This document shows positions 7,760 to 16,546 of a stretch of 64,000 bases of DNA, in pieces. This stretch comes from Sphingobium sp. JS3065. Its GTDB lineage: Bacteria; Pseudomonadota; Alphaproteobacteria; Sphingomonadales; Sphingomonadaceae. The translations under genes were made by a program, and so were the position numbers. Location: NCBI RefSeq assembly GCF_026427355.1, contig NZ_CP102665.1, forward strand, positions 372,001-436,000. The letters are read 5' to 3'. Positions within the stretch are counted from its first letter, which is position 1; each line of letters starts with the position of its first letter. The notes below the pieces were generated by a model. It ran no database searches. It saw only the letters and a program-made list of their open reading frames with translations, and had not been told where the DNA came from.

Positions 7760-8026
7760 GTGGACGAGAGACTTCCCCAATTCCTGCACAAGCCGGTCCA
7801 GATCCTCTGGTTCGACGCGCAGGAGTTCATCCTCGTGGTGTCCACCATCTTCGTCGCCGTCATCGTCGGCGGATATGTGGGCTGGTCGCTCCTCGGCGTT
7901 CTTCTCCTCTTCATTCCCTGGAAGCGGACCAAGCCGCGCGGCTTCATGCCGCATCTCGCCTGGCGCTGGGGGCTGCTCAAGCTCCCCCGCTACCCCGGTC
8001 CGACCCAGACCCGCTTTTGCGAGTGA
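7760..8026 (+). CDS. traL: Type IV conjugative transfer protein TraL
   Basis: 88 residues, using the GTG at 7760 with GGAG six bases upstream, which gives the usual TraL length (about 90); the upstream in-frame ATG adds 20 atypical residues. Sequence contains the inner-membrane hairpin (EFILVVSTIFVAVIVGGYVGWSLLGVLLLF region, about 20-50) and the conserved KPRGFMPHL turn. TraL is a VirB3-like inner-membrane pilus assembly component working with TraC and TraE. Confidence 0.85.
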   Translation: MDERLPQFLHKPVQILWFDAQEFILVVSTIFVAVIVGGYVGWSLLGVLLLFIPWKRTKPRGFMPHLAWRWGLLKLPRYPGPTQTRFCE

Positions 8027-8034
8027 GCTATCCC

Positions 8035-8670
8035 ATGTTCGGCAGATCATCCGCCCGCGAGCCCAGCGACCCCTTGCGGGATAAGCCGGCGAGCTTCGGC
8101 ATCCATCGCTATCTCCAGGGGTCGTCCAACCTGTTCGAGGAGAACCGCCTCCTAAAATTCTCGGTTCTCGGCCTGTTCGGCATCACCGCCGTCCTGGGGA
8201 TTGCCCTTTACTCGACGAGCCAGAACCAGCGCACGATCGTCGTGCCCTTTGGGGCAGGCGGCGATCTCTATGTGACGGGCGGCAAGCCCTCGCCCGCTTA
8301 CCTGCGCACCATGACGCGCAATATCGTCGCGCTTTCGGGCACCTATTCCGCGCTCTCGGCCGACCGGCAGTTTGAGGAATTGCTCAGCATCGTCCACCCC
8401 ACTGCCTATAATGGCATCCGCGACAGTCTGAACGCGATCCTCGACGAACTGGCCAATAATCCGACGCTCTCGATCGCGACCTATATCCGGCCCGACCAGC
8501 CCGTCACCTGGACGGATCGCCAGATCCTGGTGCCAGTGGAAAAGGTGCGCGTCATCGGCGGCGTCATCCGCAAATTCCGCGGCAATCTGCGCATCCGCTA
8601 CACGATCGATGCCGGTCGCTTCTGGCTCCTGTCTCTTTCCGAGGAAAATTTCGATGCCGAACTTCGGTAA
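8035..8670 (+). CDS. traE: Type IV conjugative transfer protein TraE
   Basis: 211 residues. A single N-terminal transmembrane helix (about 40-58, KFSVLGLFGITAVLGIALY) is followed by a periplasmic VirB8-like domain. It lies nine bases after traL and overlaps traK by 17 bases. In F-type systems TraE is an inner-membrane core component of pilus assembly. The ATG at 8035 was chosen because the preceding in-frame TTG and GTG codons would overlap traL and have no better ribosome site. Confidence 0.87.
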   Translation: MFGRSSAREPSDPLRDKPASFGIHRYLQGSSNLFEENRLLKFSVLGLFGITAVLGIALYSTSQNQRTIVVPFGAGGDLYVTGGKPSPAYLRTMTRNIVALSGTYSALSADRQFEELLSIVHPTAYNGIRDSLNAILDELANNPTLSIATYIRPDQPVTWTDRQILVPVEKVRVIGGVIRKFRGNLRIRYTIDAGRFWLLSLSEENFDAELR

Positions 8671-9421
8671 GCGCCTTGGCGCGCCTGCAGCGCTCATCAC
8701 CGCCTGTCTTCCGGTCCCGACATTCGCGCAGGCCATCATGGCCCTGCCCGACCAGATCAGTAGCATCCGCCTCTCCAACCGCGACATCAACCATCTCATC
8801 TGCCAGGGCGGCGAGATCGAGGATGTCAAATTCTCCGCCGAAAAGGCGATCGCGGTCGAGAAGGCGGGTGCTGACGCCTGGGTCAAGTTCCTGGTCAAGG
8901 AAAGCGACGATGCGGGCCAGGTGACGCGCAGCTTTGTCACCACGCCTTCGGAATTCTTCGTGACCTGTAACGGCGCGATCTATCCGCTTTATGCCGAACC
9001 CACCGACATTCCCGCCCAGACCGTGACCCTCGCACCCGGTGCCAGCCAGCGCGCCCGCGCCAATGGCGAGCTGCTGGGGCCGCTTGTCGAGGAGGAGCGC
9101 GCGGTCTCGATCACCCTCTCAATGCTGCAGGACCGGGTGCCGGCCAGCTTTACCGAGATCGCCGTTTCGCCAAGGCCGCTTGCGCTCAGCGCCGCGCCCG
9201 CCTTGCGCATCACCGAGCGCCGCCGCGTCGCGATCGAGGGCACGGGGCTGTCGGCGTCGGAATATTGGATCGAGGCGAGCACCGACAACGAGATTGACGA
9301 GCGCATATTTCTCGATGCGTCGCTCGGCGCGCGCATCTTCAGCGTCACCCTCGATCGCCTGTCCCTGAAGGCCGGCGAGACCGCGCGTCTCATTCTGCTG
9401 CGTCGGGGAGAGACGCTGTGA
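8654..9421 (+). CDS. traK: Type-F conjugative transfer protein TraK
   Basis: 255 residues with signal peptide ending PTFAQA. TraK is the secretin-like/VirB9-like protein of the outer-membrane core complex, binding TraB and TraV. The ATG follows GAGGAAAATTTCG; its end shares four bases with the GTG start of traB, a coupled junction. Mature part begins IMALPDQISSIRLSNRDINHL, typical of the family. Confidence 0.87.
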   Translation: MPNFGKRLGAPAALITACLPVPTFAQAIMALPDQISSIRLSNRDINHLICQGGEIEDVKFSAEKAIAVEKAGADAWVKFLVKESDDAGQVTRSFVTTPSEFFVTCNGAIYPLYAEPTDIPAQTVTLAPGASQRARANGELLGPLVEEERAVSITLSMLQDRVPASFTEIAVSPRPLALSAAPALRITERRRVAIEGTGLSASEYWIEASTDNEIDERIFLDASLGARIFSVTLDRLSLKAGETARLILLRRGETL

Positions 9422-10803
9422 GCGGCCCTGGCGACAAGGGCGGCGAGAAGCCAATGGGTGCGCAACCGACGGGCTCGAGGCCCGATGCACCGACCCAGCG
9501 GCCCCACGCCGGCATAAAGGGCTATTCCCGCCCGCCAAAGAGGAGGGACGGCGCCAGCGGCGAACCGGATGATCGCGCCGCCACGGAGGTGCGCGGTCCG
9601 GCACTGCTCGACCTCAAGGCCCGCTGGGCGTTGCTGAGCGCTCGCCAGCAGCTGCGCGCCCGGCAGGCCGGTGTGGGCGTCGTCATCGCGATGTTCGGCT
9701 ACGGCCTCTACACAGCCTCGACCGGATCGAAGGACGAGGCGCCGGCGGCACCGGTGGCATCGCGCCTCGACATGGGTGCGGGCCTGCGCGGCGACAGCCT
9801 CGAGACCAAGGTGCGCGGCGACCTCAAGAAAATTCTCGATGGCCAGATGCTGCTCGGCGACCGGGTGACCGCGATCGAGGAAGGCAGGATCGCCCCTGGC
9901 GGGCGAACCATCACGGACGCGGCAGAGGGCGATCTCCCCAGCGCCATGCCTGGCGACATCCCGCCCTTCCCGCCCAGCCCCAGCGGACGCGAACTTGAGA
10001 GCGCTGACGGCAGCCTACCGCCGCCTCCTATGCCGTCCGTGCCGCCTGCGCCGCCCGCCCCGCCAGTGGAGCGGCAGGTCGGCTCGATCGGGACCGCGAC
10101 CGCCGCACTCACCGCCGACGCGGGCGACAAAGGGGCAACAGGCGTTAAAAAAAAGACCCGGACGATCTATTTGCCGCCTGGTTTCATGAAGGCGCGGTTG
10201 CTGACCGGGATCGACGCGCTCGCGAGCCGGGACGCGACCTCGAACCCGGAACCGCTGATCGCCCGCGTCCAGGCGCCCGCCGTGCTGCCAAATGACGTCA
10301 AGGCGAACCTTGCTGGCTGCTTTGTCATCGGCAATGCGACAGGCAGCCTCGCCAAGGAGCGGGTCGAGGTCCAGCTCGTCTCCCTCTCCTGCGTCGACTT
10401 TGACGAACGCTCGGTGGTCGATCAACCGATCAAGGGCTTCTTCGTCGATACCGACGGGAAGAAGGGGCTGTCGGGCCGGGTCGTCACCCGCGCCGGCGCC
10501 GCGCTCGCCCGCAGTTTCATTGCCGGCACGATCTCGGGAATGAGCCAGAGCGTCGAAAACACGTTCGGGGACACGTCGGTCTCCGCGCTCGGCACCGTCC
10601 GGTCGCTCGATGCGGGCGACGCGGCCAAGACCGGCATTGCCGGCGGCCTCTCCAAATCCTCCGACAAGCTGACCGACTTCTATCTCGATCTCGCCCGTCA
10701 GGCCGGTCCCATCGTCGAGGTGGGCGCCGCCAAGGATGTCGTCGTGGTGATCCAGGAGGGCGTCACCCTCGAAATCAAGCCGACTGCGGGAAGCAAATTC
10801 TGA
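9418..10803 (+). CDS. traB: Conjugal transfer protein TraB (VirB10-like)
   Basis: 461 residues starting at GTG in a GTGA overlap with traK. Cytoplasmic polar N-terminus, one transmembrane helix (about 84-101, AGVGVVIAMFGYGLYTA), a proline-rich stretch (about 180-222), and a C-terminal beta-barrel-like VirB10 domain with the conserved LPPGFMKARLLTGIDA and PAVLPNDVKANLAGC segments. It spans inner membrane to outer core and senses energy from TraC/TraD in F systems. Confidence 0.9.
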   Translation: MSGPGDKGGEKPMGAQPTGSRPDAPTQRPHAGIKGYSRPPKRRDGASGEPDDRAATEVRGPALLDLKARWALLSARQQLRARQAGVGVVIAMFGYGLYTASTGSKDEAPAAPVASRLDMGAGLRGDSLETKVRGDLKKILDGQMLLGDRVTAIEEGRIAPGGRTITDAAEGDLPSAMPGDIPPFPPSPSGRELESADGSLPPPPMPSVPPAPPAPPVERQVGSIGTATAALTADAGDKGATGVKKKTRTIYLPPGFMKARLLTGIDALASRDATSNPEPLIARVQAPAVLPNDVKANLAGCFVIGNATGSLAKERVEVQLVSLSCVDFDERSVVDQPIKGFFVDTDGKKGLSGRVVTRAGAALARSFIAGTISGMSQSVENTFGDTSVSALGTVRSLDAGDAAKTGIAGGLSKSSDKLTDFYLDLARQAGPIVEVGAAKDVVVVIQEGVTLEIKPTAGSKF

Positions 10804-10835
10804 TGCGCCCGCGCCTCAAACAAGGAGACACGCCC

Positions 10836-11471
10836 ATGCCGCTCCTCTCTTTCCCGTCAGCGTTAGCCCTGCGCCGCGCCGGAGCCCCGCTGCTGATGCT
10901 CGCCGCCCTGCCCGCCTGCACCGCCATCGGCTCGGTCATGTCGCCCTATCCTGAAAAGTTCAGCTGCAAGAATAGCGACCATGGCCAGTGCATCCACCCA
11001 GAGCGCGCCTATGAGGATGCGGTCGCCGGCGCCGCCTCCCGGTCCGATCCCAGGGTCACGAACGACAGGAAGATGCTGAAAGGCAGCGCCGTCGCCGCCT
11101 CGCCCGGATCGACGGGACGCGCCAGGGGCAAGGCCGCCACGCCTTATCTTGGCTATCGTGACAGCGTCTATCGCGAGCTTCAGGGGCTGGTCGAAGCGCC
11201 AGTGACGCCGATGCTGCGGCCCGGACGCACGATCCGCACGCTCATCCTTCCTTATGCCGACCGTGAACGGCCCGACCGGCTCTACATGCCGCGCTACGTC
11301 TATTCGATCCTCGACAAGCCCCAATGGGTGGTCGGCGACTATCTGGTGAGCCCCGTCAATCCGACGAGCCGTGTGCCAGTCCTCGAGCAGGTGAAGGCGA
11401 AGCCCGCGCCGATGCAGACGAGCGACCTTCCCGCTCCCCCGCAGGAACAGCCGCGAGAACAGGGGCAATGA
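10836..11471 (+). CDS. traV: Outer-membrane lipoprotein TraV
   Basis: 211 residues from an ATG with AAGGAG eight bases upstream. Lipobox LAALPAC gives the acylated Cys; a conserved pair of cysteines follows in the FSCKNSDHGQC motif. Proline-rich C-terminus. TraV anchors the TraB-TraK core to the outer membrane. Its last codon overlaps traC in an ATGA junction. Confidence 0.87.
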   Translation: MPLLSFPSALALRRAGAPLLMLAALPACTAIGSVMSPYPEKFSCKNSDHGQCIHPERAYEDAVAGAASRSDPRVTNDRKMLKGSAVAASPGSTGRARGKAATPYLGYRDSVYRELQGLVEAPVTPMLRPGRTIRTLILPYADRERPDRLYMPRYVYSILDKPQWVVGDYLVSPVNPTSRVPVLEQVKAKPAPMQTSDLPAPPQEQPREQGQ

Positions 11472-13987
11472 AGGCGCCCGGCACCCGTCATGTCGGCGGC
11501 ATGACCTTCGAGCGGCTGCGCCAGAGCGTCTCGCGCGACGCCTATTCCGACTTTCTGCCGATGGTCGCCTGGGTCGCGGAGGAGGAAGCCTTCCTCTGCA
11601 TCGACGATGGCTGGGGCCAGGCCTGGGAACTCGTGCCCAGTGCCTATCTCTTCGCCCATGTCCATCAGGCGCTGCTCGGCCTCCTCAACATCCACTTCGC
11701 GCCGGGCACGGTGGTTCAGCTCCACTGCTTCGCCGACCCGCTGATCGACGGCGCGCTCGACGCGTTCCTCGATCTGAAATCCCGGCCCGATCCGTTGATC
11801 CAGGCTTCGGCGCGCCGGACCCGCGACTATCTGCGCGACGGGACGCAGGGGCTCGATGCGCTGCACGGCATTCCGCTGCGCAATTTCCGGCTGCTGCTTT
11901 CGATCAAGACGCGCAAACCGCTTGGGGCCGACCTGCGGCGACAGATCGAGGAGCAGCTTTCCAAGCTTGGCATCACCCGCCTCGCGCCCGAGGCGCTCGT
12001 CACCTTCTATCGCCGCATCTTCAACGGCGTGTTCTCTGCTGCACCGGGGGTTTTCGCCCAAGGCAGCGAGGACATGCCCGCGCGCCCGGTGCGCAAGCAG
12101 CTGATCGATGCCGGCCCCGATCTCGTCTTCGATGGCCCCGAGCTGTTCCTCGGCGATCAGGTCGCACGCTGCCTGACGCCCAAGTCGCCAGCCCGGCGCG
12201 TCACCGCCGAACGCTGCAACCGGCTGCTGGGCGGGATGCGCGGTGCCTCGGAGGACAGCGACCAGATTGGCGGTCCCTTCCTCTACACGCTCAACATCCT
12301 CTTCGATCATTCGAGCTTCGAAATCCATAAGCGTGCCCAGATCCTCTCCGCGCAAAAGGCCGCCGGCAGTTTCGCGGTCGAGGTCGGCAAGCAGATCGAG
12401 GAGATCGGCTGGGTGCTCGACGAAGCGGGGAACAGCCGCTTTGTCTCGGTCATCCCGGTCATCTGGGTCTTCGGCCGCGACAGCGCGCAGGCCCGCGAGA
12501 TGGCCGCGCGCGCCAAGCGCCTCTGGGAAAGCGAGCCGCTGCCCTGGATGATGCAGGAGGAGAGCTATCTCAATCCGGTCCTGCTACCAATGGCGCTCCC
12601 CTTCGGCTTCTATCCCGACCGACGGACGGTGCGGATGCTGGAGCGCGACCTTCCCATGCCCGCCAAGGCGGCAGCGCTGCTCGCGCCGGTGCAGACCGAC
12701 TTTCGCGGCGGGGGGCGCCCCGCCCTCCTCTATGCCGGCCGCAAGGGCCAGCTCATCACGCTCGATCTCTTCGACCCGCGCATCAACAATTATAATTTCA
12801 TCGTTTCGGCCGAGAGCGGCGCGGGCAAGAGCTTCCTCCTCAATAACCTCTGCCAGCAATATTATGCCCAAGGCGCGCTCATCCGCATCATCGATATCGG
12901 CGGCAGCTATGCCAAGCTCTGCACATTGTGCTCGGGCCGCTACATCGACATTGGCGAGGAGCATCTCATCCTCAACCCCTTCGACATGGGCTTCGCGCTC
13001 GACGGCGACGATCGCCAGTCGGCCATCTCCATGGCGGTCGCCATCGTCGCGGAAATGGCCAATGCCGCGACCCGCAAGGGCGTCAGCACGTCCGAATGGA
13101 ACCTGCTCAAGTCCGCAGTCCAATGGACAATCGACAGCGGACGGGCCGAAGCCGGGATCGATGCGGTCCGTGACTGGCTTGGCGCCTATCCCGCCTATGC
13201 CACAAGCGATCTCGACAAGGTCGAGCATCTGATCCCCGCCGCGCGCGAACTTGCCTTCAACCTGCGCGATTTTGCCAGTTCGGGCGCTTATGGCCATTAT
13301 TTCAACGGCCCCTCGACCTTCGACATTTCCGCCGATGAATTTGTCGTGCTCGAGCTTGAGCGCCTCAAAGCCATGCCCGATCTCTTCAATGTGATCGTGA
13401 TGGTGGTGGTGAATGCGGTCACGCAGGAACTCTATCTCTCCGCCCGCGATCGGCCCCGCTTTGTCCTGTGCGATGAGGCCGCTCAGTTCATGACCCGCAC
13501 CGACGGGCAGGATCTTTCCCGCCTCGCCGAGGTATTCGGCCAGGGCTACCGGCGCGCGCGTAAATATCAGGGGAGTTTCGGGGTCGTCCTCCAGTCGATG
13601 AACGATCTGCTGCTCTTTGGCGGCACGGGACAGGTGATCCTCGAAAATGCCGCCACCCGCTTCCTGCTCCAGGGGTCGACCTACGATCGGGCCGTCGAGA
13701 ACAAGATTCTCGATTATTCGGGTTTCGTCCTCGACCTCCTGAAGTCGGTCCGCAACAACAAGCCCCATTATTCGGAAGTCTTCATCGACTCGCCCCTGGG
13801 GCTCGGCATCGCCCGGCTCGTCGTGGATCCCTTCTCCTACTGGATCAACACCAGCGCGCCGCAGGAGGTGGCGGCGTTCGAGGCGCGGCTGCGCAGGGGC
13901 ATGTCGCCGCTCGAGGCAGTCTGCGATCTGGCCGGCGTCGATCCGACCGAAATCCTTGGGCACGGCTCCAGCGGGGAGCAGCTCTGA
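11468..13987 (+). CDS. traC: Type IV secretion ATPase TraC (VirB4 family)
   Basis: 839 residues. The N-terminal TraC/VirB4 domain is followed by the ATPase core: Walker A in SGAGKSF (about residues 450-457) and Walker B in FVLCDEAAQF (about 663-672). Drives pilus assembly at the inner membrane. The ATG at 11468 overlaps the traV stop, so I prefer it over an upstream in-frame ATG. Length and motifs are complete and the gene appears functional. Confidence 0.95.
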   Translation: MKAPGTRHVGGMTFERLRQSVSRDAYSDFLPMVAWVAEEEAFLCIDDGWGQAWELVPSAYLFAHVHQALLGLLNIHFAPGTVVQLHCFADPLIDGALDAFLDLKSRPDPLIQASARRTRDYLRDGTQGLDALHGIPLRNFRLLLSIKTRKPLGADLRRQIEEQLSKLGITRLAPEALVTFYRRIFNGVFSAAPGVFAQGSEDMPARPVRKQLIDAGPDLVFDGPELFLGDQVARCLTPKSPARRVTAERCNRLLGGMRGASEDSDQIGGPFLYTLNILFDHSSFEIHKRAQILSAQKAAGSFAVEVGKQIEEIGWVLDEAGNSRFVSVIPVIWVFGRDSAQAREMAARAKRLWESEPLPWMMQEESYLNPVLLPMALPFGFYPDRRTVRMLERDLPMPAKAAALLAPVQTDFRGGGRPALLYAGRKGQLITLDLFDPRINNYNFIVSAESGAGKSFLLNNLCQQYYAQGALIRIIDIGGSYAKLCTLCSGRYIDIGEEHLILNPFDMGFALDGDDRQSAISMAVAIVAEMANAATRKGVSTSEWNLLKSAVQWTIDSGRAEAGIDAVRDWLGAYPAYATSDLDKVEHLIPAARELAFNLRDFASSGAYGHYFNGPSTFDISADEFVVLELERLKAMPDLFNVIVMVVVNAVTQELYLSARDRPRFVLCDEAAQFMTRTDGQDLSRLAEVFGQGYRRARKYQGSFGVVLQSMNDLLLFGGTGQVILENAATRFLLQGSTYDRAVENKILDYSGFVLDLLKSVRNNKPHYSEVFIDSPLGLGIARLVVDPFSYWINTSAPQEVAAFEARLRRGMSPLEAVCDLAGVDPTEILGHGSSGEQL

Positions 13988-14313
13988 TGCGCACGCCGCC
14001 CGACCAGAACCAGCCCCGCTTCGAATTCGAGCCCGACCCGAAACTGGAAGCCTTCATCGAGGCGCGCGCGGCGGAGAAGGCCGAGGCGCAGGCCTTCCAA
14101 TGGCGCTTTCGGCTTGTGACGATCGAGACGATGATGCTTGGGCTTCTCGTTGGCGCCGCCGGGATCGCGCTCCAGAAACCGCCATTCCTGATCCTGCGCG
14201 CAGCGGTGATGGTGGCCGCGTGCTGCTTTGGAAGCGGCATATTGCTGATCGGCATGACCGGCGCTGCGGGCACGTCGGCCAAATGGCTACGCCGCTGGTG
14301 GAACCGGCGATGA
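13987..14313 (+). CDS. Small two-helix membrane protein, unknown function
   Basis: 108 residues. Charged acidic N-terminus (PRFEFEPDPKLEAFIEARAAEKAEAQA) and two hydrophobic helices (about 48-65 and 72-92). It begins on the last base of the traC stop and ends in a 4-base ATGA overlap with the next gene, so it is translated as part of the operon. Not one of the named F-type components I can recognise; F-type operons often carry TrbI or TraQ-like small membrane proteins here, but similarity is not evident. Confidence 0.65.
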   Translation: MRTPPDQNQPRFEFEPDPKLEAFIEARAAEKAEAQAFQWRFRLVTIETMMLGLLVGAAGIALQKPPFLILRAAVMVAACCFGSGILLIGMTGAAGTSAKWLRRWWNRR

Positions 14314-14546
14314 AGGGCATCCTCAGCGCCGCCCCGGCCCCCGGGCCGATCCGCCTTCTGGTGGGCACGCAGCTCATGCTGCTCGTCCTTACGATCCTGG
14401 TGCTCGAAACGCCCGGTGCGCTGCCGCTGCGGCTTCAGGGCCTGCTGCTAGCCGGTTTGGTGCTCGGCGCGTCGGCGCTCATCTGCGCGATCCGTGGCGA
14501 CAGAACTGACGAGCGACCCTGGTGGAGACGGCGCCATGGCCGCTGA
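14310..14546 (+). CDS. Small membrane protein (78 aa), possible signal-peptidase or TrbI position equivalent
   Basis: 78 residues, two hydrophobic segments (LLVGTQLMLLVLTILVLET and LLLAGLVLGASALICAI) and a basic tail ERPWWRRRHGR. Start chosen at the ATG overlapping the previous stop; an earlier in-frame ATG (14284) is possible. Overlaps traW by 11 bases. The position between traC and traW is where trbI lies in F; sequence does not prove it. Confidence 0.6.
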   Translation: MKGILSAAPAPGPIRLLVGTQLMLLVLTILVLETPGALPLRLQGLLLAGLVLGASALICAIRGDRTDERPWWRRRHGR

Positions 14547-15168
14547 ACCACGCTTCCCCGATCGTACCCGCCACGCCCTGATCGGCGCGCTGATGCTGGG
14601 CCTTGCCTGCGGTCAGCCTGCAACGGCTGCGACCTCTACGATTGGCCGAACCTGGCCCATCGCAGAGCCCGACGCCATGACGGAGATAGAGGCCCGCGCC
14701 GCCAGGGCGCCGAGCCTCGCCTCGCGCCTTGGCCCGCGCTCGAGCTGGTCGGCGCTTCAGGCGGCGGGGCTGGGGCAGGCCAGGGTGGGCCGGGTTCGCA
14801 CCCTCGTTCCCTTTTACACGCTTGAGGAAGATGTCCGCCTGCCCGATGGCCGGCTGCTCTATCCCAAGGGCTTCACCTTTAACCCGCTCGACTATGTGTC
14901 GCTGCCCCAGCGCCTCATCATCGTCCATCCGCGCGATCTGGGCTGGGCTTTGAAGCAGGCGCGGTTCACGGATTTCATTTTGCTGACCGCGGGCGATGCG
15001 CTCGACCTCTCCGAACGCAGCGGGCGTCCCCTCTTTATCCTGGAGGAACGGGTCAAGGAGCGGCTCGGCCTCACGGTCGCGCCGGTGATCGTCGCGCAGC
15101 AGGGCAAGAAGCTCGTCCTCACCGAATATGCGCCGCTCCGCTGGGCGGGCGGGAGCGCGCGGCCATGA
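14536..15168 (+). CDS. traW: Type-F conjugative transfer protein TraW
   Basis: 210 residues, signal peptide ending ATAATS, then the TraW-typical segment with TFNPLDYVSLPQRLIIVHP and a thioredoxin-like C-terminal half (FILLTAGDALDLSERSGRPLFIL). TraW is periplasmic and pairs with TrbC and TraU in pilus assembly and mating-pair stabilisation. ATG at 14536 has GGAG eight bases upstream. Coupled to traU by a 4-base overlap. Confidence 0.88.
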   Translation: MAAEPRFPDRTRHALIGALMLGLACGQPATAATSTIGRTWPIAEPDAMTEIEARAARAPSLASRLGPRSSWSALQAAGLGQARVGRVRTLVPFYTLEEDVRLPDGRLLYPKGFTFNPLDYVSLPQRLIIVHPRDLGWALKQARFTDFILLTAGDALDLSERSGRPLFILEERVKERLGLTVAPVIVAQQGKKLVLTEYAPLRWAGGSARP

Positions 15169-16178
15169 AGCGCAGGCTTCTCACGCGCATGGCGCCGCTC
15201 GCCCTGGCGCTGGCCGCCGGCGGCGCGTCGGCACCTGCCCACGCCTCCAAATGCGAGGCCGGCACCATCTTCAATCCCATCACCAGGGTGCGCTGGAACT
15301 GCATCTTTCCGATCACGATCGGCGGCGTGCGGGTGGCGAGTTTCGACAAGCTCGACAAGGAACTCGATGCCCAGTCCGCCTCCAAGCCGCTCTGCGCCTG
15401 CCGCAAGGGCGCGACCTTCTGGTTCGGGGTGAAGGTGAGCTTCTGGTCGCCCAACCGGATGATCGATGTGGTGACCGAGCCGGGCTGCATGATGGCTCTC
15501 GGCGCCGATCTCCTGCCGACCGGCGGCCGGCTTCAGGGCAGCCAGTCCGGAATCGCTGACGGCACAAACAGCCAAAAACTGTTTGCGCAGATGCACTATT
15601 ATATCTCGCCGGTCTGGAAGATGCTCGACATGTTCACCGACCTCCCCTGCATCGAGGATGACGGGTTCGACGTCGCTATGATCACCGAAGTGCTGCCGAC
15701 CTGGCAGTCCGGGACATTGGGCGCGATCATCCAGCCGGAAGGCATTCTCTTCGGCAATCCCGCGGCGGGCCTTGCCTGCATGGCCGACAGCGCTGCGGCG
15801 GCTGCGGGGAAGGTCATCGATCCGCTCTTTTGGTGCATGGGAAGCTGGGGCGCCACCTATCCGGTCGCGGGCGACATCCATTTTGACGACAGCGTCGAGG
15901 CCTGGGCTGGCCTCGCCGCGCGCGGCACCTTCATGATGGGGCGGCTCGGCGCGCTCACCATCTCCTCGGCCGACGGCTGCTCCTTCAAGGCCCAGCCGAT
16001 CTGGACCAAGAGCCGCTACAAGCTCCAGATCATGGAGCCGGTCAAAGGCGGCAAATGCGTCAACATCGGACGCCCCGGCGCGCTCTGGTCCTCGGGCAAA
16101 CATGCGCCCGGCAAGGACAATGCCCAGTTCATGTCTTTTGAAAAGGTGATCTGCTGCGCGGGGGTATCCACCCCATGA
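15165..16178 (+). CDS. traU: Conjugal transfer protein TraU
   Basis: 337 residues. Signal peptide ending PAHASK, then the cysteine-rich TraU domain (CEAGTIFNPITRVRWNCIFPITIGG motif, further Cys at CACRKG, PGCMM, LPCIED, FWCMG and KVICCAG). Needed for DNA transfer and mating-pair formation in F; many disulfides explain the DsbC-like gene in the same operon. Complete. Confidence 0.93.
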   Translation: MKRRLLTRMAPLALALAAGGASAPAHASKCEAGTIFNPITRVRWNCIFPITIGGVRVASFDKLDKELDAQSASKPLCACRKGATFWFGVKVSFWSPNRMIDVVTEPGCMMALGADLLPTGGRLQGSQSGIADGTNSQKLFAQMHYYISPVWKMLDMFTDLPCIEDDGFDVAMITEVLPTWQSGTLGAIIQPEGILFGNPAAGLACMADSAAAAAGKVIDPLFWCMGSWGATYPVAGDIHFDDSVEAWAGLAARGTFMMGRLGALTISSADGCSFKAQPIWTKSRYKLQIMEPVKGGKCVNIGRPGALWSSGKHAPGKDNAQFMSFEKVICCAGVSTP

Positions 16179-16546
16179 GCCAACCCCTTCCCCCATCCCC
16201 CACAGCGATCGCCTGCTTTCGATGGTCTGCCCGCCAAGGCCAGAACCGGCCGTTCGATCGCTGCGTGGGCGGAGCGGCGCTGGCGCCATCCGGCGCCGCT
16301 CCAACACCTAATTCTTCCCATGCGGCTTTGGAAACGCACGGGGAGAAGGTCAGCACGGCCAGATGGTCCCCCGGCGGGCAGGGATACCCCCCTGTGCCTC
16401 AATCCTCGCCCGCTTTGGCCGTGCTGACCACCATCGACGGAAAGGCCGCCTTCCAATGCCTGTCGGAACCACCCGACATGGCCGGGCTTTGCCCCTTGTT
16501 CCGGCTCCGCGCCGTAGATCGCTCTCGCTTAGGTGAGGAAGCATGA
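16175..16546 (+). CDS. Possible coupled hypothetical protein between traU and traN
   Basis: A 123-residue frame that starts in an ATGA overlap with the traU stop and ends in an ATGA overlap with the traN start. This matches the junction style of the rest of the operon and is the main reason to believe it. Composition is odd for a protein (many Pro, Ser and Arg, no clear signal peptide, no domain recognised), and a strong DNA hairpin lies inside. It could instead be a remnant of a lost gene that keeps the coupling. Confidence 0.4.
   Translation: MSQPLPPSPTAIACFRWSARQGQNRPFDRCVGGAALAPSGAAPTPNSSHAALETHGEKVSTARWSPGGQGYPPVPQSSPALAVLTTIDGKAAFQCLSEPPDMAGLCPLFRLRAVDRSRLGEEA
16271..16302. repeat. Hairpin between traU and traN
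   Basis: Perfect 10-bp stem GGAGCGGCGC / GCGCCGCTCC with a 12-base loop that is itself partly self-complementary. No T-run follows. May temper readthrough or stabilise the transcript upstream of traN. Confidence 0.5.
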
